Source: Janibacter alkaliphilus
GTDB lineage: Bacteria; Actinomycetota; Actinomycetes; Actinomycetales; Dermatophilaceae
NCBI RefSeq assembly: GCF_013408565.1
Contig: NZ_JACBZX010000001.1
Location: 620,001 to 684,000 of the forward strand
DNA: 64,000 bases
Direction of reading: 5' to 3'
The position numbers were made by a program, and so were the translations under genes. How positions within the stretch are numbered: position 1 is the stretch's first letter; the number at the start of each line of letters is the position of its first letter. The notes under the pieces are model-generated. The model was not told the origin of the DNA. It worked only from the letters and a program-made list of their open reading frames with translations, and ran no database searches. This document shows positions 34,845-42,731 of this stretch, in pieces.

Positions 34845-35303
34845 TCAGACGCCCCAGGTCGAGGGCGGGGAGGTGTCCTCGTCCGGGCCCTGCTGCCGCC
34901 GCGGGGTGGGCGGAGGCGGCGGCGGGGAGCCGGGGCGCGACTGGGTGAGGAAGTCCCCGTGCCGACCGGCGCGCTCCGGCGGGGGTGTCGGGATGCCGTC
35001 GGAGCCACCGGGCTTCTCGGGCTGGACCGGCCGGCCCGGTCCGCCGGCCGGGCGCCCGTCGGTGTGCAGCACCATCTCCCGGATCGCCCCGCGCTCCTCC
35101 ATCGCGGTCAGCGCCGCGAGCAGCTGCTGGCGCGCCGACTCGTCGTGGCTGCGCCCGGTCTCGGCCAGGTAGGCCAGCAGCCCCAGGTCGCGCAGGTGCC
35201 GGTCGATGTCTCCCGGCTCCTGGGACCCCGACCGGTCCCAGACCTGGTCGGCCTTGCCGGCCAGCTGCTCGTAGCCGGCCCTGGCTCGTTCGACGAAGCT
35301 CAT
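34845..35303 (-). CDS. Hypothetical protein with Pro-rich tail
   Basis: 152 residues. A helical N-terminal half (MSFVERARAGYEQLAGKADQVWDRSG, then DIDRHLRDLGLLAYLAETGR and QQLLAALTAMEERG) precedes a disordered Pro/Gly-rich C-terminal half. No signal peptide or membrane helix. A GGAGG ribosome site and a TAGGGT box (35366-35371) support expression. It is divergent from the AIM24 gene. The family is not recognised. Confidence 0.7.
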   Translation of the reverse strand: MSFVERARAGYEQLAGKADQVWDRSGSQEPGDIDRHLRDLGLLAYLAETGRSHDESARQQLLAALTAMEERGAIREMVLHTDGRPAGGPGRPVQPEKPGGSDGIPTPPPERAGRHGDFLTQSRPGSPPPPPPTPRRQQGPDEDTSPPSTWGV

Positions 35304-35365
35304 CCTCGACCTCCATACCCGCTCGTCCCGGTGCCGCCGCAGGGTCTCCCCCGAGGCACCGCCGC

Positions 35366-35375
35366 ACCCTAGAGT
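35366..35375. promoter_or_regulatory. Overlapping divergent -10 boxes
   Basis: Minus-strand TAGGGT (35366-35371) and plus-strand TAGAGT (35370-35375) share the central TA of one CTAG. The two promoters serve the hypothetical gene to the left and AIM24 to the right and should be mutually exclusive at this spot. Confidence 0.45.
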
Positions 35376-35427
35376 GACATCACCGCGGGTTCACAGGGGG
35401 ACCTGCACCAACGATGCGAGGTACCTC

Positions 35428-36111
35428 ATGGCCATCCACGGCTCGCTCTTCTCCGACTTCGCCGAGACGGAGTCCAACGACCAGTTCGCGCTGCAGAACA
35501 AGAAGCTGCTCAAGATCAACATGGGCTACGGCCCGGTCCTGGCCAAGACCGGCTCGATGGTCGCCTACCAGGGCGACGTCCGCTTCGAGAACAAGGGCTC
35601 CGGCGGCCTCGGCAAGATGTTCAAGCAGGCCGCGACCGGCGAGGGCGTGCGGATGATGACCTGCACCGGGCAGGGCGAGCTCTTCGTCGCGGACATGGCC
35701 GCCGAGATCCAGGTGATGTACCTCGAGAACGACATGATCTCGGTCAGCGGCGCCAACATCCTGGCCTTCTCCTCCTCGATCGAGTGGGACATCCACCGGG
35801 TGCAGGCGCGCGGCGCGGCGATGACCGGCGGCCTGTACAACGTCTCCCTGCGCGGCACCGGCTTCGTCGCGCTGACGACGAAGGGGGACCCGGTCGCCCT
35901 GCAGGTGGCCCAGGCGCCCACCTTCTGCGACGCCCAGGCGGTGGTGATGTGGACCGCCGGGGTGAGCATGGACATCAAGCTCGACACCGGTGGCGCGATG
36001 TCGATGCTGCGCGGCGGCACCGGCGAGACCTTCCAGATGGCCTTCGGCGGGCAGGGGCTGGTCGTCGTCCAGCCGGCCGAGTCGGTCACCCAGACCGGCG
36101 CCCAGGGCTGA
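35428..36111 (+). CDS. AIM24-family protein
   Basis: 227 residues from ATG at 35428, preceded by GAGG; a GTG/ATG further upstream in frame lies in the promoter region. It is a beta-rich protein with the AIM24 (TRAP-like) pattern: KINMGYGPVLAKTGSMVAYQGDVRFENKG, GQGELFVADMAAEIQVMYLENDMISVSGANILAFSSSIEWDI, and a final GGQGLVVVQPAE. The bacterial function is unknown; the family name comes from a yeast mitochondrial protein. A terminator follows. Confidence 0.9.
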   Translation: MAIHGSLFSDFAETESNDQFALQNKKLLKINMGYGPVLAKTGSMVAYQGDVRFENKGSGGLGKMFKQAATGEGVRMMTCTGQGELFVADMAAEIQVMYLENDMISVSGANILAFSSSIEWDIHRVQARGAAMTGGLYNVSLRGTGFVALTTKGDPVALQVAQAPTFCDAQAVVMWTAGVSMDIKLDTGGAMSMLRGGTGETFQMAFGGQGLVVVQPAESVTQTGAQG

Positions 36112-36183
36112 CCCGGCCGACCACCGGCACCGCCCGCACCGCCTGCACCGCCTGAGCCGAGACCGCGTCCGCGACCGACCCGT

Positions 36184-36222
36184 CACGGCGCCCACGGGGG
36201 ACTGCTCCCCATGGGCGCCGTG
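36184..36222 (+). terminator. Terminator after AIM24 gene
   Basis: CACGGCGCCCACGGGG (36184-36199) pairs with 36207-36222 at 15 of 16 positions, with a 7-nt loop. Confidence 0.75.
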
Positions 36223-36235
36223 GCGGGTCCGGCCG

Positions 36236-36241
36236 TAGTCT
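36236..36241 (+). promoter_or_regulatory. -10 box of the M48 peptidase gene
   Basis: TAGTCT, 40 nt upstream of the ATG at 36281 and directly after the AIM24 terminator. Confidence 0.4.
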
Positions 36242-36280
36242 CGGCGCGCCACCACCACCCTCGAGAGCGAGACAGCACAG

Positions 36281-37507
36281 ATGTCAGGTCAGCCCATGCC
36301 GGGGCCGCAGCGCCCGGGCAACCCCACGCCGATCAACGGCGCCACGATCCACGGGATCCTCGGCCAGCGCGGCATGCGCCACCGCTGGGAGCTGCCGCTG
36401 CTCGGGTTCGCCGTGGCCCTCGCGCTGCTGGCCTACCTGCTGTGGTGGTTCATGCTCTTCCACCTCTTCTTCCTCGAGGACAACGTCGACGACGGCACCG
36501 TCCTGGACGCGGCGGGCGGCTACGCGGGGCAGATCTTCGTGCTGCTCATGTTCGTCCCGCTGATCTTCTGGTTCGCGCGCGCCATGGAGTACGCCCGGCT
36601 GCGGGCCAACGCGGTGCGGATGAGCCCCAACCAGTTCCCCGAGGGCTACCGGATGCTCGTCGAGGCGGCCGAGCAGTTCGGGCTGCGCCGGGTGCCGGAC
36701 GCCTACGTCGTGCCGGGCAGCGGAACGATCAACGCCTTCGCGGTCGGGCACGGCTTCCGCCGGTTCGTCGCGGTCTACTCCGACCTCTTCGAGGTCGGCG
36801 GCGAGGCCCGTGACCCCGAGGCGCTGCGCTACGTCATCTCCCACGAGGTCGGCCACCACGCCGCCGGGCACGTCTCCTACTTCCGCCTCGTCTTCATGGT
36901 CGTCATCAACCAGATCCCCTTCCTCGGACCGGCGCTGTCCCGCTCGCAGGAGTACACCGCGGACAACTACGGCTACCAGGCAAGCCCGCAGGGCGCCCTG
37001 GGCGGCATGGCGGTGCTCGCCGCCGGGAAGTACCTCAACGCGGACGTCAACGTCAACGAGCTGGCCGACCGGGCCGCCACCGAGAAGGGCTTCTGGCTGC
37101 ACCTGGTGAACTGGCGCTCCGGGCACCCGATCATCACGTGGCGCACCCACGCGCTGCGCGACCGCAGCCGGCACGGTGCGCTGTGGCTGCGCCCGCGCCT
37201 GGTCGCCTACCCCAGCACGCTGCCGCCGGCCGGCAGCCTCAGCGGCGGGTACCCGACGCCCGGCGACGCCCTCGGGCTGCTCGCGGCCACGGACCGGCTG
37301 CGGCCGGCCGGGACGAAGGCGCAGTTCGGGCGCTTCCCCGGGGTCGACTACTCGGGGCAGCCGAGCATCCGTCAGGTCCAGCTCTCCGCGCCGCTGCTGC
37401 CCGGGGCCCCGGCCCCGGCGAACCCGCCCTACGGCTTCGGACCCCAGGGCCCGCAGAACCCGGGCGGCCCGCCACCCGTGCCGCCGAACCCGCCCTACGG
37501 CGGCTGA
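36281..37507 (+). CDS. M48-family membrane zinc metallopeptidase
   Basis: 408 residues. Two transmembrane helices (about 38-62 and 82-104) precede the catalytic domain with HEVGHH (His188, Glu189, His192) and a downstream SQEYTADNYGYQ block that supplies the third zinc ligand Glu. SGTINAFAVGHGFRRFVAVYSDLFE is the usual M48 pre-motif. The C-terminal 60 residues are Pro/Gly-rich with repeated NPPYG. It resembles HtpX-type proteases that process membrane proteins; the substrate is unknown. Confidence 0.93.
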   Translation: MSGQPMPGPQRPGNPTPINGATIHGILGQRGMRHRWELPLLGFAVALALLAYLLWWFMLFHLFFLEDNVDDGTVLDAAGGYAGQIFVLLMFVPLIFWFARAMEYARLRANAVRMSPNQFPEGYRMLVEAAEQFGLRRVPDAYVVPGSGTINAFAVGHGFRRFVAVYSDLFEVGGEARDPEALRYVISHEVGHHAAGHVSYFRLVFMVVINQIPFLGPALSRSQEYTADNYGYQASPQGALGGMAVLAAGKYLNADVNVNELADRAATEKGFWLHLVNWRSGHPIITWRTHALRDRSRHGALWLRPRLVAYPSTLPPAGSLSGGYPTPGDALGLLAATDRLRPAGTKAQFGRFPGVDYSGQPSIRQVQLSAPLLPGAPAPANPPYGFGPQGPQNPGGPPPVPPNPPYGG

Positions 37508-37520
37508 CCCTCCCGCGTCT

Positions 37521-37560
37521 GCCCGGGCACGCTCTGGTCCCCTCCGGAGCGTGCCCGGGC
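37521..37560 (+). terminator. Terminator after M48 gene
   Basis: Perfect 14-bp stem: GCCCGGGCACGCTC (37521-37534) and its complement at 37547-37560, with a 12-nt loop. Confidence 0.8.
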
Positions 37561-37577
37561 TCACTCTGTCCCCCTTC

Positions 37578-37662
37578 GCGCAATTTGCCCGGGCAGTTGC
37601 GGCCCCTCCTGCGCAACTGCCCGGGCAAATTCCCTCCCCTCCGTAACTGCCCGGGCAGTTGC
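37578..37662. repeat. Three family A palindromic repeats
   Basis: Copies at 37578-37602 (GCGCAATTTGCCCGGGCAGTTGC), 37611-37631 and 37643-37662, spaced about 33 bp apart. The first is nearly a full palindrome. They lie just downstream of the M48 terminator. Confidence 0.88.
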
Positions 37663-37708
37663 GAAGGGGGCCCGGCGCGCGGGTTGTGACAGGGCTGTGG
37701 GCACCTGT

Positions 37709-37760
37709 TTGCACTCTGTGCGGGATCGTGCAATATTGCACTCTGTGAGTGAGAGTGCAA
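37709..37760. promoter_or_regulatory. Two tandem 25-bp operators over the tetR start
   Basis: O1 (37709-37733) and O2 (37736-37760) both start TTGCACTCTGTG and end GTGCAA, 25 bp each, 2 bp apart. O2 has 9-bp perfect arms (TTGCACTCT/AGAGTGCAA). The junction forms the palindrome GTGCAATATTGCAC (37728-37741). The GTG start of tetR (37745) lies inside O2, so binding should block transcription or initiation directly. Confidence 0.75.
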
Positions 37761-38440
37761 CGGCGTCCCGGCGCGGCAACCGCCGCCGCCAGATCGTGCA
37801 GGCCGCCCAGGAGCTGGCGATCGAGCACGGCCTGTCCGGCTTCACCCTCGACGACCTGGCCGAACGGGTCGGGGTCTCCCGCCGCACCCTCTTCAACCAC
37901 GTCGAGTCCAAGGAGGCTGCCGTCATCGGCAGCATCCCGGTGCTCGACGCCGACCACGCCGCCGCGCTGCGACGACCCGGCGACGCCCCGCTGCTCGACG
38001 ACGTCGTCACGGTCCTCTGCGACGTCGTCGGCTCCGAGGACGAGAGCGTCGCCGGCTGGCAGCGGATGCACGACGTCGTCGAGCGCAACCTCGAGCTGCT
38101 CCCCCGGATCAAGCAGCACATGCAGGCCCTCGCCGAGGAGGCGGCCACCCAGCTGACCGCCCGCCGCGGGATCGACCTGCCGGCCGCGCACGCCGCCGTG
38201 GCGGTCGGGGCCGCGGTCATCGAGCTGGCCCTGCGCGACTGCCTCTCCGACCCCGGCATCGGCACCCTCGCCGAGCGCTGCCGCACGCACCTGGACGCGG
38301 TGCGCCGGGTCGTCTGCGACCCCGGCATCGGCACCCTCGCCGAGCGCTGCCGCACGCACCTGGACGCGGTGCGCCGGGTCGTCTGCGACCCCGGCACGAG
38401 CGCACCAGCCACCGCCGCACCCGGACCACCGCCGCCCTGA
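37745..38440 (+). CDS. TetR-family transcriptional regulator
   Basis: 231 residues from the GTG at 37745. The helix-turn-helix (about 8-55) has RRRQIVQAAQELAIEHGLSGFTLDDLAERVGVSRRTLFNHVESKEA. The ligand-binding domain is helical. Residues about 169-214 contain an exact 23-residue tandem repeat beginning DPGIGTLAERCR and ending VRRVVC, followed by the first four residues of a third (DPGT). In-frame GTGs upstream (37697, 37718) fall before or within the operator region and are less likely. It probably represses itself and the downstream MMPL exporter. Confidence 0.9.
   Translation: MSESATASRRGNRRRQIVQAAQELAIEHGLSGFTLDDLAERVGVSRRTLFNHVESKEAAVIGSIPVLDADHAAALRRPGDAPLLDDVVTVLCDVVGSEDESVAGWQRMHDVVERNLELLPRIKQHMQALAEEAATQLTARRGIDLPAAHAAVAVGAAVIELALRDCLSDPGIGTLAERCRTHLDAVRRVVCDPGIGTLAERCRTHLDAVRRVVCDPGTSAPATAAPGPPPP
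38249..38386 (+). repeat. Perfect 69-bp in-frame tandem duplication in tetR
   Basis: Units 38249-38317 and 38318-38386 are identical over all 69 bases, including synonymous positions, and 10 further bases of a third unit follow. The identity suggests a recent event or ongoing slippage. Confidence 0.95.
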
Positions 38441-38540
38441 CCCCGACGGCGCGAGCGCCGCGCCACGCCCTGCACCACCGACCACCCCTGGCCCCGACGT
38501 CGTGGCCGTCCGCACCACCCGCACAGACAAGGACATCTCC

Positions 38541-41015
38541 ATGGCCCACGCCCTCTACCGGCTCGGCAGGACGGCCTACCGCCGCTGGCCGGTCGTCATC
38601 GTCGCCTGGCTGGCGCTGATCGTCGCGCTCGGCGCGGTGGCGGCCACCCAGAGCAAGCCGATGTCGGACCAGTTCACCATCCCGGGCATCCCCTCCGAGG
38701 AGGCCCAGACCCTGCAGAACGAGCTCTTCCCCGGCTCCGGTGACGCCCTCGACGAGGCCTCGGCCACCGTCGTCGTCGCCGCCCCCGAGGGTGAGACCCT
38801 CGACGACCCGGCGAACGCCGAGGCCGTCCAGAGCCTGGTCAGCGACCTGCGCGACCTGCCCCAGATGGACGAGCAGACCGCGCAGACCGCGATCGTCTCG
38901 CCGAGCCGCGCCGCCGCCGGGCTGGAGCAGCAGATGGCCGAGGCGGGCGAGCAGAACGGCATGCCCGAGCAGGTCGTCGCCGCCAACGTCGCCGCGATCT
39001 CGCCGCTCAGCGAGAACGGCCAGATCGGCACGATCAGCTGGACCTTCGACGTGGAGTCCTCGACGGACGTCGAGGAGACCACCCGCGAAGAGGTCGAGGC
39101 CGCCCTGGCCGACGCCCGCGCCGACGGCCTGCAGGCCGAGGTCAACGGCACCGCCATGCAGGCCGTGCCCGAGACCGGCGGCACCAGCGAGCTCATCGGC
39201 GTCGCCTTCGCCCTGGTCGTCCTCGTGCTCACCTTCGGCTCGCTGGTCGCGGCCGGCATGCCGATCATCTCCGCCTTCGTCGGCGTCGGGATCGGCGTCA
39301 TCGGCGTCTCGATCGCGACGATCTTCACCGACATCGGCACCACCACGCCGATCCTGGCGACGATGCTCGGTCTGGCGGTCGGCATCGACTACGCGCTCTT
39401 CATCCTCTCCCGCTACCGGGCCGAGCTGCGGCACGCCGACCGCGAGGAGGCGATCGGACTCGCCCTCGGCCGCGCCGGGTCGGCCGTCGTCTTCGCCGGC
39501 CTGACCGTGATCATCGCGCTGGCCGCCTTCGCTGTCGTCGGCATCCCCTTCCTCACCTCGATGGGTCTGGCGGCCGCCGGCACGGTCTTCGTCGCCGTGC
39601 TCGTCTCGCTGACCCTGGTGCCGGCGCTCATGGGCATGCTCAAGGGCAAGGCCTTCGCCGGGCGGGTGCGCAAGGACCACCTGGTCACCGAGGGCGAGCT
39701 GGTCAACAACGGCACCCGCTGGGCCCGCCTGCTGCGGCGCCGCCCGCTGATCGCGGTGATCGCCGTGGTGGCCGCGCTGGTCGCCCTGGCGGTGCCGATG
39801 AAGGACATCCACCTGGGCCTGCCGACGGACTCCACCGCGGCCACCGACACCACCCAGCGCAAGGCGGCCGACCTCGTCAGCGAGGGCTTCGGCGAAGGGC
39901 GCCAGGCCCCCTTCCTCGTCGTCGTGGACGCCCGCGAGGCGGCCGGCGACGACCCGCAGGCCGCCCAGCAGGCGTTCGGCGCGGTGACCGAGTGGGCCGC
40001 CGGCCAGGACAACGTGGTCAACGCCCAGGTCACCCAGGTCAGCGAGGCGGGCACCGGGGCGCAGATCCTGGTCACCCCCGGCACCGGGGGCGACGACGTC
40101 GCCACCGAGGACCTGCTCCACGACCTGCGCGACAGCCAGGCCCAGATCGAGTCCGAGACCGGCGCCACGGTCGGCGTCACCGGCCTCACCGCGATCCAGG
40201 TGGACGTCTCCGAGCGGCTGCTCGAGGCGCTGGTCCCCTACCTCGCGGTGGTCGTCGGGCTGGCCTTCCTGCTGCTGATGATGGTCTTCCGCTCGATCCT
40301 GGTGCCGCTGACCGCGACCCTGGGCTTCCTCGGCTCGGTGCTGGCGACGCTCGGCGCGACCGTGCTGGTCTTCCAGCAGGGGCTCTTCGGGATCTTCGAC
40401 CCGGCGCCGCTGATGAGCTTCCTGCCGATGCTCATCATCGGGATCGTCTTCGGGCTGGCGATGGACTACCAGGTCTTCCTCGTCACCCGGATGCGCGAGG
40501 CCTACGTGCACGGCGACACCGCGGACGGCGCGGTCGTGGACGGCTTCCGGTTCGGCTCGCGCGTCGTCACCGCGGCCGCGGCGATCATGATCTCGGTCTT
40601 CGCCGCCTTCATGCTGCAGGACGACACCCTGGTGAAGTCGATCGGCTTCGCGCTGGCCTTCGCCGTCCTGCTGGACGCCTTCCTGGTCCGTCAGGTGCTC
40701 ATCCCGGCGCTGATGTACCTCATGGGCGACAAGGCCTGGTGGCTGCCGCGCTGGCTCGACAAGATCGTGCCGAACGTCGACGTCGAGGGCGAGTCCCTGG
40801 CCCGTGAGGGCAGCGGCAGCAGCAGCGGCGGCGACCACGGCCACGGCGGCGGGTCTGACGGCGGCCCCGGCGACGGTGGTCCCGGCGACGGTGGCGACGG
40901 CGGCCCCGGCGACGACGACGGCCCCGAGGACGACGCCCCCACGGGTGGCCGGAAGGGTCGGCACCGGCCGCGCCACGCCGCCGGTGCACCGGTCCCGGAG
41001 CCGGCCGGTCGCTAG
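38541..41015 (+). CDS. MMPL-family (RND-like) membrane transporter
   Basis: 824 residues from ATG at 38541, with AGGA upstream. Twelve transmembrane helices in two halves, each with a large external domain after TM1/TM7. Diagnostic blocks are GLAVGIDYALFILSRYRAELR (TM4-5) and IGIVFGLAMDYQVFLVTRMREAY (TM10-11), holding the proton-relay aspartates. The last 65 residues are a Gly/Asp/Ser-rich then basic tail. Related proteins export lipids or drugs. The TetR gene 100 bp upstream is its likely regulator. Confidence 0.94.
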   Translation: MAHALYRLGRTAYRRWPVVIVAWLALIVALGAVAATQSKPMSDQFTIPGIPSEEAQTLQNELFPGSGDALDEASATVVVAAPEGETLDDPANAEAVQSLVSDLRDLPQMDEQTAQTAIVSPSRAAAGLEQQMAEAGEQNGMPEQVVAANVAAISPLSENGQIGTISWTFDVESSTDVEETTREEVEAALADARADGLQAEVNGTAMQAVPETGGTSELIGVAFALVVLVLTFGSLVAAGMPIISAFVGVGIGVIGVSIATIFTDIGTTTPILATMLGLAVGIDYALFILSRYRAELRHADREEAIGLALGRAGSAVVFAGLTVIIALAAFAVVGIPFLTSMGLAAAGTVFVAVLVSLTLVPALMGMLKGKAFAGRVRKDHLVTEGELVNNGTRWARLLRRRPLIAVIAVVAALVALAVPMKDIHLGLPTDSTAATDTTQRKAADLVSEGFGEGRQAPFLVVVDAREAAGDDPQAAQQAFGAVTEWAAGQDNVVNAQVTQVSEAGTGAQILVTPGTGGDDVATEDLLHDLRDSQAQIESETGATVGVTGLTAIQVDVSERLLEALVPYLAVVVGLAFLLLMMVFRSILVPLTATLGFLGSVLATLGATVLVFQQGLFGIFDPAPLMSFLPMLIIGIVFGLAMDYQVFLVTRMREAYVHGDTADGAVVDGFRFGSRVVTAAAAIMISVFAAFMLQDDTLVKSIGFALAFAVLLDAFLVRQVLIPALMYLMGDKAWWLPRWLDKIVPNVDVEGESLAREGSGSSSGGDHGHGGGSDGGPGDGGPGDGGDGGPGDDDGPEDDAPTGGRKGRHRPRHAAGAPVPEPAGR

Positions 41016-41018
41016 GCT
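41013..41018 (+). promoter_or_regulatory. -10 box of the PanE-like gene
   Basis: TAGGCT preceded by GC; its TAG is also the stop codon of the MMPL gene. AAGGGG lies 8-13 nt before the ATG at 41057. Confidence 0.4.
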
Positions 41019-41056
41019 GAGGTGATCCGGCGGGGGCCGGGCACGAAGGGGTTGAG

Positions 41057-42094
41057 ATGGAGCGACGACGGATCGGCGTCATGGGCGCCGGCAGCATCGG
41101 CTGCTTCGTCGGCGCCCACCTCGCCGCGGCCGCGGACGTGACGCTCGTCGGCCGCCCCGGCATCCTCGATGCCGTGGCGGCCGACGGGCTGACCGCCGTC
41201 GACCTGCGCGGGCGCCGCCGGACGGTCCCTGCCAGCGAGCTGCGGCTGTCCACCGAGGCGAGCGCGGTGATGGACTGCGACATCGTCCTGCTGTGCACCA
41301 AGTCGACGGTGACCGCGGACGCCGCCGCGATGATCGCCCCCTTCCTCGAGCCGGACACGATCGTCGTCTCCCTGCAGAACGGCCTGCGCAACGCCACCGC
41401 GGTGGACGAGGCGCTGGCGCAGACCTTCCCCTCGCGGGCCGGCCGGCCGCTCGTGCTCAGCGGGATGGTCCCCTTCAACGTCGTGCGCAGCGCCCCGGCC
41501 GCCTGGGACCAGACGGTCAGCGGGCGCATCGTCGTCAAGGACCACCCCCGGGTCGAGCCGCTGGTGCGGGCCGCGGGCGCGGGCGGCCTGCGGATCGACG
41601 TCGACCCGGACATGCGCTCGATCCTCTTCGCCAAGCTGCTGCTCAACCTCAACAACGCGGTCAACGCGCTCTCCGGCGAGCCGCTGGCCCGACAGCTGCG
41701 GGACCGGGACCACCGGCGGGTGCTGGCCGCCTGCCAGGACGAGGCGCTGGCGGTGGCCCGGGCCGCGTCGGTGTCGCCGGCCCGGCTCACCCCGCTGCCG
41801 CCGGCCGCGATGCCGGCGCTGCTGCGCAGCCCGACCCCGCTCTTCGCCACCCTGGCCCGCACCCAGCTGACGATCGGGCCGGATGCGCGCTCCTCGATGG
41901 CCGACGACCTGGCCGCCGGACGACCGACGGAGATCGGCGAGCTGCAGGGAGCGATCAGCGACCTCGGCGACCGCTTCGGGGTGGCCACCCCGGTGAGCCG
42001 GGCGCTGACCGCGCTGGTCCGCGAGGCCGAGCAGGCCGGTGACGTGCGGCGACGCTGGTCCGGCCGCGAGCTGCGCCGGGCCGTCGCGGCCTGA
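41057..42094 (+). CDS. Ketopantoate reductase (PanE/ApbA) family oxidoreductase
   Basis: 345 residues. The N-terminal Rossmann domain has GVMGAGSIGCFVGAHL, DIVLLCTKS and SLQNGLRN. The C-terminal helical domain has FAKLLLNLNNAVNALSGEPL, where the conserved Lys and Asn bind substrate, and DARSSMADDLAAGRPTEIGELQG. The family reduces 2-dehydropantoate with NADPH in pantothenate synthesis, but many paralogues act on other 2-oxoacids, and no pan gene is near. Confidence 0.9.
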   Translation: MERRRIGVMGAGSIGCFVGAHLAAAADVTLVGRPGILDAVAADGLTAVDLRGRRRTVPASELRLSTEASAVMDCDIVLLCTKSTVTADAAAMIAPFLEPDTIVVSLQNGLRNATAVDEALAQTFPSRAGRPLVLSGMVPFNVVRSAPAAWDQTVSGRIVVKDHPRVEPLVRAAGAGGLRIDVDPDMRSILFAKLLLNLNNAVNALSGEPLARQLRDRDHRRVLAACQDEALAVARAASVSPARLTPLPPAAMPALLRSPTPLFATLARTQLTIGPDARSSMADDLAAGRPTEIGELQGAISDLGDRFGVATPVSRALTALVREAEQAGDVRRRWSGRELRRAVAA

Positions 42095-42148
42095 GACCGC
42101 GGCCACCCGGGCGCCGTGACGAGTGCACCGGTGCGAGAGGGTGGAGGC

Positions 42149-42658
42149 ATGGATCGCCCCTACCGGATCACCGTGGTGTGCACGGGCAACATCTGCCGTT
42201 CCCCGATGGCCGAGCTCGTGCTGCGTGAGCGCCTGGACGCCGCCGGGCTCGGGGACCAGGCGGTCGTCGACTCCGCCGGAACCACCGCGTGGGAGGAGGG
42301 CAACCCGCCCGACCCGCGCACCGTGGACGTGCTGCGGCGCCACGGCCACGACGTCGACGGGTGGCAGCACCGGGCCCGGGTGATGGAGCGCTCCTGGTTC
42401 CCGGAGACCGACCTGGTGCTCGCGGCCGACCACGGGCACTTCTCCACGCTGCGGCGGATGGCCCCGACCCCGGCCGACAAGGACAAGGTGCACATGCTCC
42501 GCGCCTTCGACCCGGCCGTGCCGAGCGAGGCGGAGCAGGGCATGGACGATCCCTGGTACGGCGACGAGGCCGGCTTCGAGCGGACCTACGCGGAGGTCGA
42601 CGGCGCCGCTGACGGGGTGGTCGACCGGGTGCGCGCGGACCTCGCGTCCCGCGGCTGA
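42149..42658 (+). CDS. Low-molecular-weight protein-tyrosine phosphatase
   Basis: 169 residues from ATG at 42149 (GGTGGAGG upstream). The phosphate loop CTGNICRS (Cys11 to Arg17) and the general acid in DDPWYGD (Asp134) are intact. The family removes phosphate from tyrosine in proteins; actinobacterial PtpA-like enzymes are sometimes exported. It is followed by a strong terminator. Confidence 0.95.
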   Translation: MDRPYRITVVCTGNICRSPMAELVLRERLDAAGLGDQAVVDSAGTTAWEEGNPPDPRTVDVLRRHGHDVDGWQHRARVMERSWFPETDLVLAADHGHFSTLRRMAPTPADKDKVHMLRAFDPAVPSEAEQGMDDPWYGDEAGFERTYAEVDGAADGVVDRVRADLASRG

Positions 42659-42681
42659 GCCACCGCGACGGAGACAGAACA

Positions 42682-42717
42682 GACGACGGGCGCCCGGATC
42701 ACCAGGCGCCCGTCGTC
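42682..42717. terminator. Bidirectional terminator
   Basis: Perfect 13-bp stem GACGACGGGCGCC (42682-42694) with 42705-42717 and a 10-nt loop, between convergent genes. Confidence 0.85.
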
Positions 42718-42731
42718 GTGTCGAAGGGGTC

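Noticed and set aside
38217..40976. Minus-strand open frame of 919 codons opposite the MMPL gene
   Set aside because: Antisense shadow; composition is the Arg/His/Gly/Asp-rich pattern of reversed high-G+C codons and no domain is visible.
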